Assembly: GCF_900184815.1 (NCBI RefSeq)
Contig: NZ_FXXQ01000001.1
Span: 372,001 to 436,000 of the forward strand
DNA from: Boseongicola aestuarii
GTDB taxonomy: Bacteria > Pseudomonadota > Alphaproteobacteria > Rhodobacterales > Rhodobacteraceae
Length of the DNA stretch: 64,000 bases
Direction: 5' to 3'
Positions within the stretch are counted from its first letter, which is position 1; each line of letters opens with the position of its first letter. The notes below the pieces were generated by a model. It did no database searches. It had not been told where the DNA came from and saw nothing but the letters and a program-made list of their open reading frames with translations. Below are positions 27,634 through 36,745 of this stretch, piece after piece. A program made the translations under genes and the position numbers.

Positions 27634-29481
27634 TCACCCGACAGTCTGACCGTCATCCCTCCAGACCGAAATCACAGCCGAACGCGGCTTGCCCGCGCCG
27701 TCCGGCCAGCTTCCGCCCGGATGCTGCACACCGACAAAGGCCACTTTGCGATCTGACGACCATGTCAGACCTGTCACTTCCGAACCATTCGGCGCCGTCA
27801 TGAACCGGACGATCTCGCCCGTTTCGGCATTGCCGACAAGCATCTGGTTGTTGCCCATACCGGCAAAGTATTCGGCATTGTCGTCATCACCGTCGGTCTG
27901 GATCCAAAGCATGCCCTTGCTGTCGAACGCCATCCCGTCGGGCGAATTGAACATGTTGCCTGCGTTGATGTTTGCCGAACCACCGTATTCGTTGGTGTAG
28001 ACCTCGGGGTTGCCAGCCATGACATAAAGATCCCACTGGAAATCCGTCGCGCCATGATCGCCGCCGGCAGGCGTCCAGCGAACAATCTGACCATAATGGT
28101 TCGTCTCGCGCGGGTTCGGCCCGTTTACAGAGGTATCATCGCCGCCCGCATTGGGCTTCACCCCTCGGTTGCGGTTGTTGGTCAGCGCGCAATAGCCCTC
28201 GGCCTTCAGAGGATTGCAGGCAATCCACTCTGGCCGGTCCATCGTCGTCGCCCAGACCCGGCTACCCGCCATCCGCGAGAAGATCAGGATGTCCTCGATC
28301 GACATACCCGTGGTTTGCGGCGTCAAAGCCAACCACTCGCCGGTCATGTTCTCATAGAACTTGGCGACATACAGCGTGCCGTTCGAGAGCAACCCATTGG
28401 TCCGTTGCCCCTCTGACCAGCTTGCATCCGAAACGTACTTGTAGATGAACTCGCCGCGCTCGTCGTCGCCCATATAGACCACGATCCGACCGTCCGCGGC
28501 CTGAACCATCTCGGCGTTTTCATGTTTGAATCGCCCCAAAGCGGTGTGCTTCACCGGCGCAGACGTCGGGTCGGACGGGTCAATCTCGGTCACCCAACCA
28601 TGACGATGCGGCTCGTTCGGTTCGGCAGAAATGTCATACCGCGGATCGAACTTCTCATAGGCATACCGCCCCTCGCCGCCGATCCCATACCGCGTATATC
28701 CTGCCTCAAGCGATGCTTCGGTCGCACCCGTGGCCCCGAAATAGCCGTTGAAATTTTCCTCGCAGGTCAGATACGTGCCCCAAAGCGTGGTCCCCGACCC
28801 GCAGTTGTTCATCGTGCCCAGGGGCGACATGCCCGCCGGACCGTCCATCGTCATCTGCGTTTCATGGGTGATCCGCCGGTTATACGGGCTGTCGACGACA
28901 ACCTCGTACCCATTGCCCTGATCCGCCACTTCCAGCACCGTCACACCCTGAAGGTTCTTCAGCAAGGTGACCTCGTCCGCTGATTGCGGCACACCGTCCG
29001 ACGCCGCTGGCAGGTTTATCTTCGGGTTCACATATTCCGAGTTGATCGCCAGAATCTCGCGCCCGTCGATGTTGAACAACTCCATGCCGTCGGTATTCTC
29101 TCCGAACACCTTGTCCGACATTTCAACCGAGACACCGTTTTCCGCCGAGTACGCGCCTTTGGCTTCGGAAAACAACGGATCCCCCCAGCGCACCAGTGGC
29201 TTCCATGAATATCCCTCTGGCACATGCACCTCGAAATCCGTGGCAATCCCGATCGGCGTGAATGGAAACGCGTGTGCGGCAGCCGAAGCCGTCCCCGCCG
29301 AGCCAAAAAGTCCCGAACCAAAAACCGTCGCCCCCGAGCCGAACGCCAGAACGCCCCCCAAAAACCCGCGCCGAGAGATCGCAGCATCCACAACGGCGTC
29401 AAAATCATTCGCCGGCGAACGCGGATCACGCGCCTCATCGAAATCGTCCCAGGACAAATCGCTTAATGTCTTATCAACCAT
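27634..29481 (-). CDS. phoX: PhoX-family alkaline phosphatase (Tat-exported)
   Basis: 615 aa. A twin-arginine signal, SRRGFLGG, starts at residue 36 and is followed by a long Ala/Gly hydrophobic stretch to about residue 70. The DUF839 core includes the block NCGSGTTLWGTYLTCEENFN, which carries the metal-cluster cysteine and glutamates of Ca/Fe-dependent PhoX. It releases phosphate from organic esters in the periplasm and is the main alkaline phosphatase of many marine roseobacters. A candidate Pho box lies about 95 bp upstream. Confidence 0.93.
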   Translation of the reverse strand: MVDKTLSDLSWDDFDEARDPRSPANDFDAVVDAAISRRGFLGGVLAFGSGATVFGSGLFGSAGTASAAAHAFPFTPIGIATDFEVHVPEGYSWKPLVRWGDPLFSEAKGAYSAENGVSVEMSDKVFGENTDGMELFNIDGREILAINSEYVNPKINLPAASDGVPQSADEVTLLKNLQGVTVLEVADQGNGYEVVVDSPYNRRITHETQMTMDGPAGMSPLGTMNNCGSGTTLWGTYLTCEENFNGYFGATGATEASLEAGYTRYGIGGEGRYAYEKFDPRYDISAEPNEPHRHGWVTEIDPSDPTSAPVKHTALGRFKHENAEMVQAADGRIVVYMGDDERGEFIYKYVSDASWSEGQRTNGLLSNGTLYVAKFYENMTGEWLALTPQTTGMSIEDILIFSRMAGSRVWATTMDRPEWIACNPLKAEGYCALTNNRNRGVKPNAGGDDTSVNGPNPRETNHYGQIVRWTPAGGDHGATDFQWDLYVMAGNPEVYTNEYGGSANINAGNMFNSPDGMAFDSKGMLWIQTDGDDDNAEYFAGMGNNQMLVGNAETGEIVRFMTAPNGSEVTGLTWSSDRKVAFVGVQHPGGSWPDGAGKPRSAVISVWRDDGQTVG

Positions 29482-29576
29482 GTTCGTATCCCTGATGTTG
29501 AACCCAATGCATCGCCCCGGCAGTCAGGGGCGCGCATCACATGAAGGAGACGCTAATTTGGCAGTATTAAATCGGT

Positions 29577-29605
29577 GTGACGGTTGTGTAGACCTTTCGT
29601 GACAC
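29577..29605 (-). promoter_or_regulatory. Candidate Pho box (PhoB site) of phoX
   Basis: Read on the minus strand, three 7-mers are spaced exactly 11 bp apart: GTGTCAC (29605-29599), GGTCTAC (29594-29588) and CCGTCAC (29583-29577). The consensus is CTGTCAT with 4-nt spacers; the middle copy is weak. A TTTAATACT sequence at 29571-29563 could serve as the -10. Confidence 0.6.
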
Positions 29606-29620
29606 GCGAGGCCCGCAACG

Positions 29621-29647
29621 AAAAAGGCCGCCCCAACCGGAGCGGCC
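29621..29647 (-). terminator. Rho-independent terminator of rplM-rpsI
   Basis: On the minus strand GGCCGCTCC pairs with GGGGCGGCC (one wobble) across a 4-nt loop and is followed by TTTTT. It lies 27 nt after the rpsI stop. Confidence 0.88.
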
Positions 29648-29673
29648 CTTTCCAAACTTTCGTGTCGAAAAAC

Positions 29674-30177
29674 TTAGCGCTTCGAGAACTGGAAGCTCTT
29701 ACGCGCTTTCGCTTTACCGTACTTCTTACGCTCAACCACACGGCTGTCGCGTGTCAGGAAGCCAGCAGCTTTCAAGGCCCCGCGAAGCGATGGATCATAA
29801 AGCTGAAGTGCCTTCGAAATCCCGTGCTTCACCGCACCGGCCTGACCGGAAAGACCACCGCCCTTGACCGTCGCCATCACGTCGAACTGGCCCTCGACGC
29901 CAGCAATCGTGAACGGCTGGCGCAGGATCATCTGCAAAACGGGGCGTGCGAAATACACGGCCATTTCACGTCCATTGACCACGACCTTGCCCGAACCCGG
30001 CTTGATCCAGACGCGTGCGACCGCGTCCTTGCGCTTGCCTGTTGCATAGGACCGGCCAAGTTCGTCGCGAACTGGCTCGTATGTGATCTGCGTTTCGGTG
30101 ACAGCCTTGGGAGCCTCTGCAGCGCCTTCAGCCACGACGTCCTTCAGGTCGTCCAGCGTTTTGATATCTTCTGCCAT
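29674..30177 (-). CDS. rpsI: 30S ribosomal protein S9
   Basis: 167 aa. The S9 core begins at about residue 43 ([20 protein letters not shown]) and ends with the basic tail [16 protein letters not shown] that reaches the P-site tRNA. The acidic 40-residue N-terminal extension is typical of Rhodobacterales S9. It is 4 bp downstream of rplM, the usual rplM-rpsI pair. Confidence 0.97.
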   Translation of the reverse strand: MAEDIKTLDDLKDVVAEGAAEAPKAVTETQITYEPVRDELGRSYATGKRKDAVARVWIKPGSGKVVVNGREMAVYFARPVLQMILRQPFTIAGVEGQFDVMATVKGGGLSGQAGAVKHGISKALQLYDPSLRGALKAAGFLTRDSRVVERKKYGKAKARKSFQFSKR

Positions 30178-30181
30178 GGAC

Positions 30182-30640
30182 TTAGCTCCGGGTGTTCTTG
30201 CTGTTCATGGACTTCACATCCAGAACTTCAGGTGACTGTGCTTCATGCGGATGCTCGGCACCTGCATAAACGCGAAGGTTGGTCATGACGCTGCGGCTCA
30301 GCTTGTTGCCGGGCAGCATCCGCTTGACGGCCTGCATGACAACACGCTCAGGATGCGCGCCTTCGAGGATTTGACCGGTGGTGCGGGACTTGATGCCGCC
30401 CGGAAAACCAGTGTGCCAATAGTTCGGCTTGTCGCGCTTGTTGCCCGTCAGCTGAATCTTGTCGGCATTGATCACGATCACGTTGTCGCCCATATCCATG
30501 TGCGGTGTGAACGTCGCCTTGTGTTTACCACGCAGGCGCATGGCGATAATCGAGGCAAGACGGCCCAGAACAACGCCCTCGGCGTCGATCAGGATCCAGC
30601 TTTTCTCGATATCAGCCGGTGTTGCTGTGAATGTCTTCAT
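30182..30640 (-). CDS. rplM: 50S ribosomal protein L13
   Basis: 152 aa. [34 protein letters not shown] and [10 protein letters not shown] are L13 signature blocks. First gene of the rplM-rpsI operon, with a near-consensus sigma70 promoter about 30 nt upstream. Confidence 0.97.
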   Translation of the reverse strand: MKTFTATPADIEKSWILIDAEGVVLGRLASIIAMRLRGKHKATFTPHMDMGDNVIVINADKIQLTGNKRDKPNYWHTGFPGGIKSRTTGQILEGAHPERVVMQAVKRMLPGNKLSRSVMTNLRVYAGAEHPHEAQSPEVLDVKSMNSKNTRS

Positions 30641-30676
30641 CGTGTCTACCCTTCGGGGGTTGAATTGGATGAGCGG

Positions 30677-30704
30677 TATCTAAAGGTTTTCCACCCACAG
30701 TCAA
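30677..30704 (-). promoter_or_regulatory. Sigma70-type promoter of rplM-rpsI
   Basis: On the minus strand TTGACT (30704-30699) and TAGATA (30682-30677) are separated by 16 bp. The predicted 5' leader is about 30 nt. An AT-rich tract (30708-30770) lies just upstream, like an UP element. This explains part of the 260-bp stretch 30641-30900; I see nothing else there. Confidence 0.68.
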
Positions 30705-30900
30705 CACCGATATATTCTAATAAATCAATCAAAAACAGTTGCTTACAAATTAGGTATAATAATACCCCATGATTTGAGCCGCCAAGTTTCCATATCGGAA
30801 ACGCTCCGTTCCCACAAACTGATCCCCGCTTCCTTGCTTTGGCCACTTTCGACACGCATTTTAAAGGAATTGTTTGTTTGATAAGTATCCGGAGTACCCG

Positions 30901-30969
30901 ATGACCCAGTACATCTTTCTCTTCACCGTCGCCCTCGGAATGTGTCTCGGAGCCTATGCGCTGACCTGA
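30901..30969 (+). CDS. 22-aa hydrophobic small protein
   Basis: ATG at 30901 is preceded by GGAG with 6-nt spacing. The product, MTQYIFLFTVALGMCLGAYA plus LT, is a single predicted membrane helix. Codons are those favoured locally (GCC, CTC, ATC, ACC). It lies alone between rplM (divergent) and the ABC-F gene (convergent, 15 bp away). No homolog is known to me. Confidence 0.45.
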   Translation: MTQYIFLFTVALGMCLGAYALT

Positions 30970-30983
30970 GCACCCCGGCAGGC

Positions 30984-32789
30984 CTACCCGCCCGCCTTTT
31001 CTTCCAGCATCAGCCATTCGTCCTCGGCTTGCGATAACTTCTCATGCCGCTCGACCAGGGCATCGCTGGCCTTGGCGAATTTCGCAGGCTCGCGCGTGAA
31101 CAAATCCGCGTCCGACAAAAGCCCTTCCAGCTTGGCAATCTCTGCCTGAAGCCGTTCGATGACACCCGGCAGTTCGTCCAGACGGTGCCGCTCGGTGAAG
31201 CTCAACCCCCCCGACGACCCCTTCGAGCGCGCGCCCGTCTTGCCCGCCTTTACAGGCCCCGCCGTCACCGACACCTCGGCCAGTTCCCGCTTGGGCGCAT
31301 AATCTGACCAGCCCCCCGCATGCACGACGACACGCCCGTTGCCTTCCATCGCGACAGTCGTCGTCGCGACCCGATCCAGAAAATCCCGGTCGTGGCTGAC
31401 CAGCAAAACCGTGCCGTCATAGTCGCCCAGAATTTCCTGAAGCAAATCCAGCGTCTCGATATCCAGATCATTTGTCGGCTCGTCCAGAACCAGAACATTT
31501 GACGGCTTCGCCATGATCCGCGCCAGCAACAACCGCGCCTTCTCGCCACCCGACAAAGACCGCACGGGTGCCCGCGCCTGCGCCTCATCGAACAGGAATT
31601 CCTTCAGATATCCCACCACATGCTTCGGCGTGCCGCGCACCATCACCTGATCGGCGCGCCCCGAAACCCGCATCTCGCGATCACCGATAAGACTCTCCCA
31701 AAGCGTCGCATCCGGGTCCAAGGCCTCGCGGCGCTGATCGAACACCGCCATCTCGATATTCGTTCCCAGGGTCACGGTCCCCACATCCGGCTGGGCCTGC
31801 CCGGTCAGCACATTGATCAACGAGGTCTTGCCGACCCCGTTCGGTCCCACAAATGCTACCCGATCCCCCCGCGCCACCCGCAGCGAGAAGTCTTTCACGA
31901 TGGTCTTACCGCCCAACTCCAGCGACACGCCCTTCGCCTCGATGACCCGCTTTCCCGACTTCGCCCCGGCCTCAATCTCCATCGCCGCCGTGCCCTGCCG
32001 CCGGATCTGAGACGCCCGCTCCTCGCGCAATTCCTGCAATGCGCGCACGCGTCCCTGATTACGCTTCCTGCGCGCTGAAATCCCCTCAACCGCCCATCGC
32101 GCTTCCGCCTTGATCTTGCGGTTCAGCTTGTGGCGCGCAATGTCTTCTTCTTCCCAGGTCTTGTCACGCCAGGCTTCAAAGGCATCGAACCCCTGCTCCT
32201 GCCGACGCACCTCGCCGCGATCGATCCACAAGGTCGCCCGCGTCAACGCGCGCAAAAACGCCCGGTCGTGCGAAATGACAATGAAGGCGGACTTGGTCGA
32301 CGCCAAATGGCTCTCCAACCAGGAAATCGCCTCGATATCGAGATGGTTCGTCGGCTCGTCCAGACACATCAGGTCCGGCGCTTCCGCGATCAACTTCGCC
32401 AAAGCCGCCCGCCGCCGCTCGCCGCCCGAAGCCGCCTCGACTTTCGTGTCGGGATCGAACTTCAACTTCTCGGCCACCGCTTCCACACGCCACAAATCCG
32501 ACGGATCCATATCGCGCAACGCATAATCCCCAAGCGTCGCACAGCCCCGCATCTCGGGCTCCTGCGCCATATAGCCAACCGAATTGCCCGGAGCCACGAC
32601 TCGCGTGCCGCTGTCCGGCTCAACCAACCCGGCCATGACCTTCATCAAGGTCGACTTGCCCGAGCCATTCCGACCCACCAAAGCCAGACGATCGCCAGCA
32701 TGAACCGTCAGGGACATGTCGTCGAAAACCGGATCGCCGCCGAAGGTCAGCGAAATCTCGGAAAGCTGTAAAAGAGGTGCGCGCGCCAT
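30984..32789 (-). CDS. ABC-F family ATPase (Uup-like)
   Basis: 601 aa soluble protein with two ABC cassettes and no membrane segment. Cassette 1 has Walker A GRNGSGKST, signature SGGERRR and Walker B LMCLDEPTNHLD; cassette 2 has GPNGVGKTS, SGGEKAR and VLVLDEPTNDLD. The linker (about 200-255) is highly charged, and the last 70 residues form a coiled coil as in Uup. ABC-F proteins act on ribosomes; Uup also affects branched DNA and precise transposon excision. Confidence 0.92.
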   Translation of the reverse strand: MARAPLLQLSEISLTFGGDPVFDDMSLTVHAGDRLALVGRNGSGKSTLMKVMAGLVEPDSGTRVVAPGNSVGYMAQEPEMRGCATLGDYALRDMDPSDLWRVEAVAEKLKFDPDTKVEAASGGERRRAALAKLIAEAPDLMCLDEPTNHLDIEAISWLESHLASTKSAFIVISHDRAFLRALTRATLWIDRGEVRRQEQGFDAFEAWRDKTWEEEDIARHKLNRKIKAEARWAVEGISARRKRNQGRVRALQELREERASQIRRQGTAAMEIEAGAKSGKRVIEAKGVSLELGGKTIVKDFSLRVARGDRVAFVGPNGVGKTSLINVLTGQAQPDVGTVTLGTNIEMAVFDQRREALDPDATLWESLIGDREMRVSGRADQVMVRGTPKHVVGYLKEFLFDEAQARAPVRSLSGGEKARLLLARIMAKPSNVLVLDEPTNDLDIETLDLLQEILGDYDGTVLLVSHDRDFLDRVATTTVAMEGNGRVVVHAGGWSDYAPKRELAEVSVTAGPVKAGKTGARSKGSSGGLSFTERHRLDELPGVIERLQAEIAKLEGLLSDADLFTREPAKFAKASDALVERHEKLSQAEDEWLMLEEKAGG

Positions 32790-32826
32790 GCGCCTCCGCT
32801 ATCCACGATCGTAAGCGCCGTCAACG

Positions 32827-32881
32827 CCCCTTCACCCTTTCCCAAATACCACGGGGTGAGCGCAGCGAGGGGCAGAGCCCC
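32827..32881. repeat. Intergenic hairpin repeat, copy B
   Basis: The first 30 bases (CCCCTTCACCCTTTC, C/T, CAAATACCACGGGG) match copy A at 23611 with one mismatch. The inner part differs (AGCGCAGCG), and the end is GGGGCAGAGCCCC. It sits between the ABC-F start and the olsB stop. Confidence 0.7.
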
Positions 32882-32923
32882 AAATACGCCAGCCGCCCCC
32901 GCACAGGAACGCGAACCACCGCC

Positions 32924-33688
32924 TCAAACCGCGCCGGCCGCCGCCCTGATCGCCCGCGCCCGTGCTTCCGGTATCGCCGCGATCTCCAGCCCGGTAAACA
33001 CATGCATCGTGCCCAGATCGGGGTCCACTACCGCATGATCGCTGACCCAGCCGCCCATCGTCAGATACGACCGCAACAACGGCGGCATGACCTTCAGGGC
33101 CCGCACCCGATCCAGCCCATCCGGCACATCCCTGTCGAACCGGACGATATCCGGCGCCCGCCTGCCCGGCGCCCAGTCGACCGGCGCCAGAAACTGCGCC
33201 CGCAGCAACGCCAGAGCATCGAAATACTGCGCAGGCTCTGTCCCCGAAAACGACGCGCACCCGAACAACATCTGCACGTCATCCTCATCGACCAGACGCG
33301 CCATCCCGCCCCACGCCGCGCGCAAAATGTCCGGATCACTCACATCCGGCGAAATGCAGAACCGCCCCAACTCCATCATCGCAAAAGGATAGGCCTGCAA
33401 TGCCGCAAGGTCATAGGACTGCGCGGCATAACTCCGCGCGATCTCGGCCCCCGAACCCAGCGACAAAAGTCGAAAAGTCGCAACGACTTCTCCGTCCGCA
33501 AGGCGCACGATCACCATATGCCGGCAAAGCACGTCAAAGGCGTCCCGGTCCGACCCGCCGCCGCGAAACACCCGCCCCCGAAGCGCCAAGGCCGCCTCGA
33601 AATCGTCCTCGCTGTCGACAAATCGAACCTTGTAGCGCGTCGGGTAACGCGCTTGTGTGCGCAAAGGCGAGACGCTCTCATGTGCCAC
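32924..33688 (-). CDS. olsB: L-ornithine N-alpha-acyltransferase OlsB (ornithine-lipid synthesis)
   Basis: About 254 aa GNAT-fold acyltransferase. YKVRFVDSEDDFEAALALRGRVFRG, the HMVIVRLADGEVVATFRLL strands, ELGRFCISPD and the late block PPLLRSYLTMGGWV match the OlsB/hemolysin-like family that transfers a hydroxy-acyl chain from ACP to ornithine. The start is uncertain: GTG at 33688 or TTG at 33700 (AGGGG about 10 nt upstream). The frame is open further, but the extra sequence is antisense to msrB. No olsA is adjacent. Confidence 0.82.
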   Translation of the reverse strand: MAHESVSPLRTQARYPTRYKVRFVDSEDDFEAALALRGRVFRGGGSDRDAFDVLCRHMVIVRLADGEVVATFRLLSLGSGAEIARSYAAQSYDLAALQAYPFAMMELGRFCISPDVSDPDILRAAWGGMARLVDEDDVQMLFGCASFSGTEPAQYFDALALLRAQFLAPVDWAPGRRAPDIVRFDRDVPDGLDRVRALKVMPPLLRSYLTMGGWVSDHAVVDPDLGTMHVFTGLEIAAIPEARARAIRAAAGAV

Positions 33689-33781
33689 CAGTTGGTTCAA
33701 CCGCCCATCGCCCCTAGATAATGATCCAGACAACACTGGCACAGAATGCGTGACGGTGAAACGACACGAAGGGCAAAAGAC

Positions 33782-34186
33782 ATGGAAAAAGTCATCAAAT
33801 CGGACGCAGAATGGCGGAACCAACTCGACGATCTCGAATTCAAGGTCCTCAGGAAGCACGGCACCGAACGGGCGTTCTCCAACGACGACTTCCCCAAAGA
33901 CCCCGGCACCTACACCTGCAAGGGCTGTGGCGCGCCGCTTTTCGATCAGGCCCACAAGTTTGACAGCGGCACGGGCTGGCCTTCGTTTTATCAGCCCATG
34001 GATGACGAAATGGTCGGTGAAAGCGAAGACAACGGATTTTTCATGCGCCGCACCGAAGTCCACTGCAACCGCTGCGACGGCCACCTCGGCCACGTCTTCC
34101 CCGATGGCCCGGCACCGACTGGCTTGCGCTACTGCATCAATGGAGTGTCGCTCGACTTTCAGCCGGACGAGGCGTCCGATACCTAG
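33782..34186 (+). CDS. msrB: Peptide-methionine (R)-S-oxide reductase
   Basis: 134 aa. Zinc ligands C46, C49, C95 and C98 are all present, and the catalytic cysteine is C118 (RYCINGVSLDF). GTGWPSFYQP is the substrate-binding signature. The ATG at 33782 has GAAGGG upstream. Its last four bases overlap the convergent bamE stop. Confidence 0.96.
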   Translation: MEKVIKSDAEWRNQLDDLEFKVLRKHGTERAFSNDDFPKDPGTYTCKGCGAPLFDQAHKFDSGTGWPSFYQPMDDEMVGESEDNGFFMRRTEVHCNRCDGHLGHVFPDGPAPTGLRYCINGVSLDFQPDEASDT

Positions 34187-34638
34187 TTTTCGTTGATCAA
34201 TGTCGCCGGATCGAAATTCCCAAGGTTACCGAACAACTGCCGCAGGAAACTGATCCCTTGCGTATTGGCGTCGGTCACACGACGGTTGAGGGCCACGACC
34301 CGGCCCTCTTCCAGACCGAACCGCTCGATGTTGCGCACCACACCCGCCTCGTCGAATGTGATCGCCACAACCTGACGGTCGACCTCAACCGGCGCGCGCC
34401 ACAGAAACCGTTCGTAATCCGAGCGCACATAATACCAGCCCAGATCATCAACGATCCCGCGCGTTCCGGGCTGGCCCAAAGTCAAACCGATGATGTCCTT
34501 GGTGTCGCGCCCGACCACGACACCTTCCAGCGCCGACGGCTCCGGCACATAACCATGCCCGCTTTCAAGCCGCGCGCAGGCCGTCGTCGTCAGAACCAAC
34601 GCACCAAGAATGACTGCTTTTGCAATAAACCGACCCAC
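34183..34638 (-). CDS. bamE: Outer-membrane assembly lipoprotein BamE
   Basis: 151 aa. The lipobox LTTTAC puts the acylated cysteine at residue 21. VVVGRDTKDIIGLTLGQPGTRG and WYYVRSDYERFLW belong to the SmpA/OmlA (BamE) fold. It is part of the BAM complex that inserts beta-barrels. The yceD gene is divergent 78 bp away. Confidence 0.9.
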   Translation of the reverse strand: MGRFIAKAVILGALVLTTTACARLESGHGYVPEPSALEGVVVGRDTKDIIGLTLGQPGTRGIVDDLGWYYVRSDYERFLWRAPVEVDRQVVAITFDEAGVVRNIERFGLEEGRVVALNRRVTDANTQGISFLRQLFGNLGNFDPATLINEN

Positions 34639-34716
34639 GTCCCACCTCTTGTCAACCGGCCTCGCGCCGCCTAATCGGCATAACCACCTATCGACACCGG
34701 ATCAAGGAGCGACCCG

Positions 34717-35259
34717 ATGACGGCTCAAACCCTACGCCTCGGCGATTTGAAACGCAAAACCGAGTTCGACCTCAAACCAAATGCCACCGAACGTGATGCA
34801 ATCGCCAAACGGCTGGGAATCACCGGGGTGAAGAAACTGACCTTCACAGGCAGCTTGTCGCCCTTGGGCAAATCGGACTGGGAACTTCACGCGCGTCTCG
34901 GGGCGACCGTGGTGCAGCCCTGCGTCGTCACGCTTGACCCCGTGACCACCCGCATCGACGAAGACACCAGCCGCCGCTACCTCGCCGACATGCCCGAAGC
35001 CCCCGATGCCGCCGAATTCGAAATGCCCGAAGACGACACCGCCGAAGCCCTGCCCGAAACTCTCGATCTTGCGGCGGTCATGGAAGAAGCGCTTGCTCTT
35101 GCGCTGCCCGCATGGCCGCGCGCACCCGGTATTGAACCCGTGGAAATCGCTGTCACAGAACCCGGTCAGACCCCGATGACCGACGACGATGCCAAACCCT
35201 TCGCGGCCCTCAAATCGTTGCAGCAAAAGCTCAATAACGACGACCCGGACAGCGCATGA
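34717..35259 (+). CDS. yceD: YceD/DUF177 family protein
   Basis: 180 aa. The VVQPCVVTLDPVTTRIDED segment carries the conserved cysteine of DUF177, followed by the acidic C-terminal half with DLAAVMEEALALALPAWPRA. YceD homologs are linked to 23S rRNA accumulation and nearly always precede rpmF, as here. The ATG has AAGGAG 8 nt upstream. Confidence 0.88.
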   Translation: MTAQTLRLGDLKRKTEFDLKPNATERDAIAKRLGITGVKKLTFTGSLSPLGKSDWELHARLGATVVQPCVVTLDPVTTRIDEDTSRRYLADMPEAPDAAEFEMPEDDTAEALPETLDLAAVMEEALALALPAWPRAPGIEPVEIAVTEPGQTPMTDDDAKPFAALKSLQQKLNNDDPDSA

Positions 35260-35404
35260 AAACTCCCTTGCGTTCCAACGGAATCACAGTATGTTCCCGG
35301 CCTCGCTCGTAGATTTACGTTGGACAGGGCAGACGCAGTTGCGTATGACCACCCAAACCGTTGAAACCCGTGGGCCTTGCGCCCTGCTAACTTGAGGATG
35401 TGAC

Positions 35405-35611
35405 ATGGCTGTCCCTCAGAATAAGATCACCAAGTCGCGCCGGAACATGCGCCGTGCACACGACTCACTCGTACCCGGCAACCCTGCCGAGTGTCCAAAC
35501 TGCGGAGAGCTGAAGCGCCCTCACCACGTCTGTGGTGCATGTGGCCACTATGCCGACCGCGAAGTTGTTGCTCAGGCCGACGAAATCGACCTGGACGACG
35601 ACGCGGCGTAA
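35405..35611 (+). CDS. rpmF: 50S ribosomal protein L32
   Basis: 68 aa. [20 protein letters not shown] is the L32 start. C30, C33, C43 and C46 form a zinc ribbon, so this is the zinc-binding C+ form. It lies between yceD and plsX, the classical order. Confidence 0.97.
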   Translation: MAVPQNKITKSRRNMRRAHDSLVPGNPAECPNCGELKRPHHVCGACGHYADREVVAQADEIDLDDDAA

Positions 35612-35638
35612 GCGCCCCGTGCGCGCGCGCCCTTCGCG

Positions 35639-36745
35639 ATGACGGCTGGTTCCGATCAAAGCAATTCCGGCGCGCGTAAGCGCACAATCATCTCTGTGGA
35701 TGCAATGGGCGGCGACCAAGGGCCGCCCGCTGTCGTTTCCGGCATCGCCAAGAGTGCCGAAAAGAACCCCGATATCGGGTTCATCGTGCATGGCCGCGCC
35801 TCCGAAATCGAACCCCTGATCCAAAAAGCGGGCCTCGCCGGGCGTTGCGAAATCCGCGACATGCCCGAAGTCGTGACGATGGATGCCAAGCCCTCGATCG
35901 TCATGCGCAATGGCAAGAACACGTCGATGTGGTCGGCCGTAGACGCCGTAAAGAACGGCGAAGCCGGAGCGGTCGTCTCCTGCGGCAATACCGGCGCGCT
36001 CATGGCGGTATCGATGCTGCGCCTGCGCAAAATCCCCGGCGTCGACCGCCCCGCTATCGCTTGCCTCTGGCCGTCGCGCAACAAGGGCGGCTTCAACATC
36101 ATGCTGGACGTCGGCGCAGACATCCGCGCTGACGAAAAAGACTTGCTGCAATACGCACTCATGGGCGGTTCTTACGCGCGCAACGGCCTCGATATCAAAC
36201 GCCCGCGCATCGGCCTTTTGAACGTCGGCACGGAAGAACACAAAGGTCGCGCCGAAATCAAGGCAGCGCACGACCTCATCGCACAGGCCGCCCCTGCTGC
36301 CGAACTAGACTTCGTCGGCTTCGTCGAAGGCGGCGACATCCCGTCGAACCGCGTCGACGTCATCGTCACCGACGGCTTCACCGGCAATGTCGCGCTGAAA
36401 ACCGGCGAAGGCACCGCAAGCCTCATCCGTGAACTCCTGCGCGAAGCCTTCAACGCCACGCCGCTGTCGAAATTCGCCGCCCTTCTCGCGCTTGGCAGCC
36501 TCAAACGCCTGACCAAACGCATTGATCCGCGCCGCGTCAACGGCGGCGTGTTCCTCGGCCTGAACGGCACCGTCGTCAAATCCCACGGCTCTGCCGACGC
36601 CACCGGCGTCTCCTCCGCGATCAAACTCGCGTTCCGCCTCGCCGAAAGCGGCTTCACCGAACGGCTTGCCGCGCGGGTTGCATCCTCCGGGATTGCGGTT
36701 CAGGATGACGCAAGCGTAACAAATAAAAACGAGCAGAACGCATGA
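35639..36745 (+). CDS. plsX: Phosphate acyltransferase PlsX
   Basis: 368 aa. ISVDAMGGDQGP at 19-30 is the family signature; GNTGALMAVSMLRLRKIPGVDRPA and GFTGNVALKTGEG follow. PlsX makes acyl-phosphate from acyl-ACP for glycerol-3-phosphate acylation. Its stop overlaps the fabH start (ATGA). Confidence 0.96.
   Translation: MTAGSDQSNSGARKRTIISVDAMGGDQGPPAVVSGIAKSAEKNPDIGFIVHGRASEIEPLIQKAGLAGRCEIRDMPEVVTMDAKPSIVMRNGKNTSMWSAVDAVKNGEAGAVVSCGNTGALMAVSMLRLRKIPGVDRPAIACLWPSRNKGGFNIMLDVGADIRADEKDLLQYALMGGSYARNGLDIKRPRIGLLNVGTEEHKGRAEIKAAHDLIAQAAPAAELDFVGFVEGGDIPSNRVDVIVTDGFTGNVALKTGEGTASLIRELLREAFNATPLSKFAALLALGSLKRLTKRIDPRRVNGGVFLGLNGTVVKSHGSADATGVSSAIKLAFRLAESGFTERLAARVASSGIAVQDDASVTNKNEQNA

Noticed and set aside
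33701-34093. N-terminal extension of OlsB by about 130 residues
   Set aside because: The extension is antisense to msrB and does not resemble an acyltransferase N-terminus.
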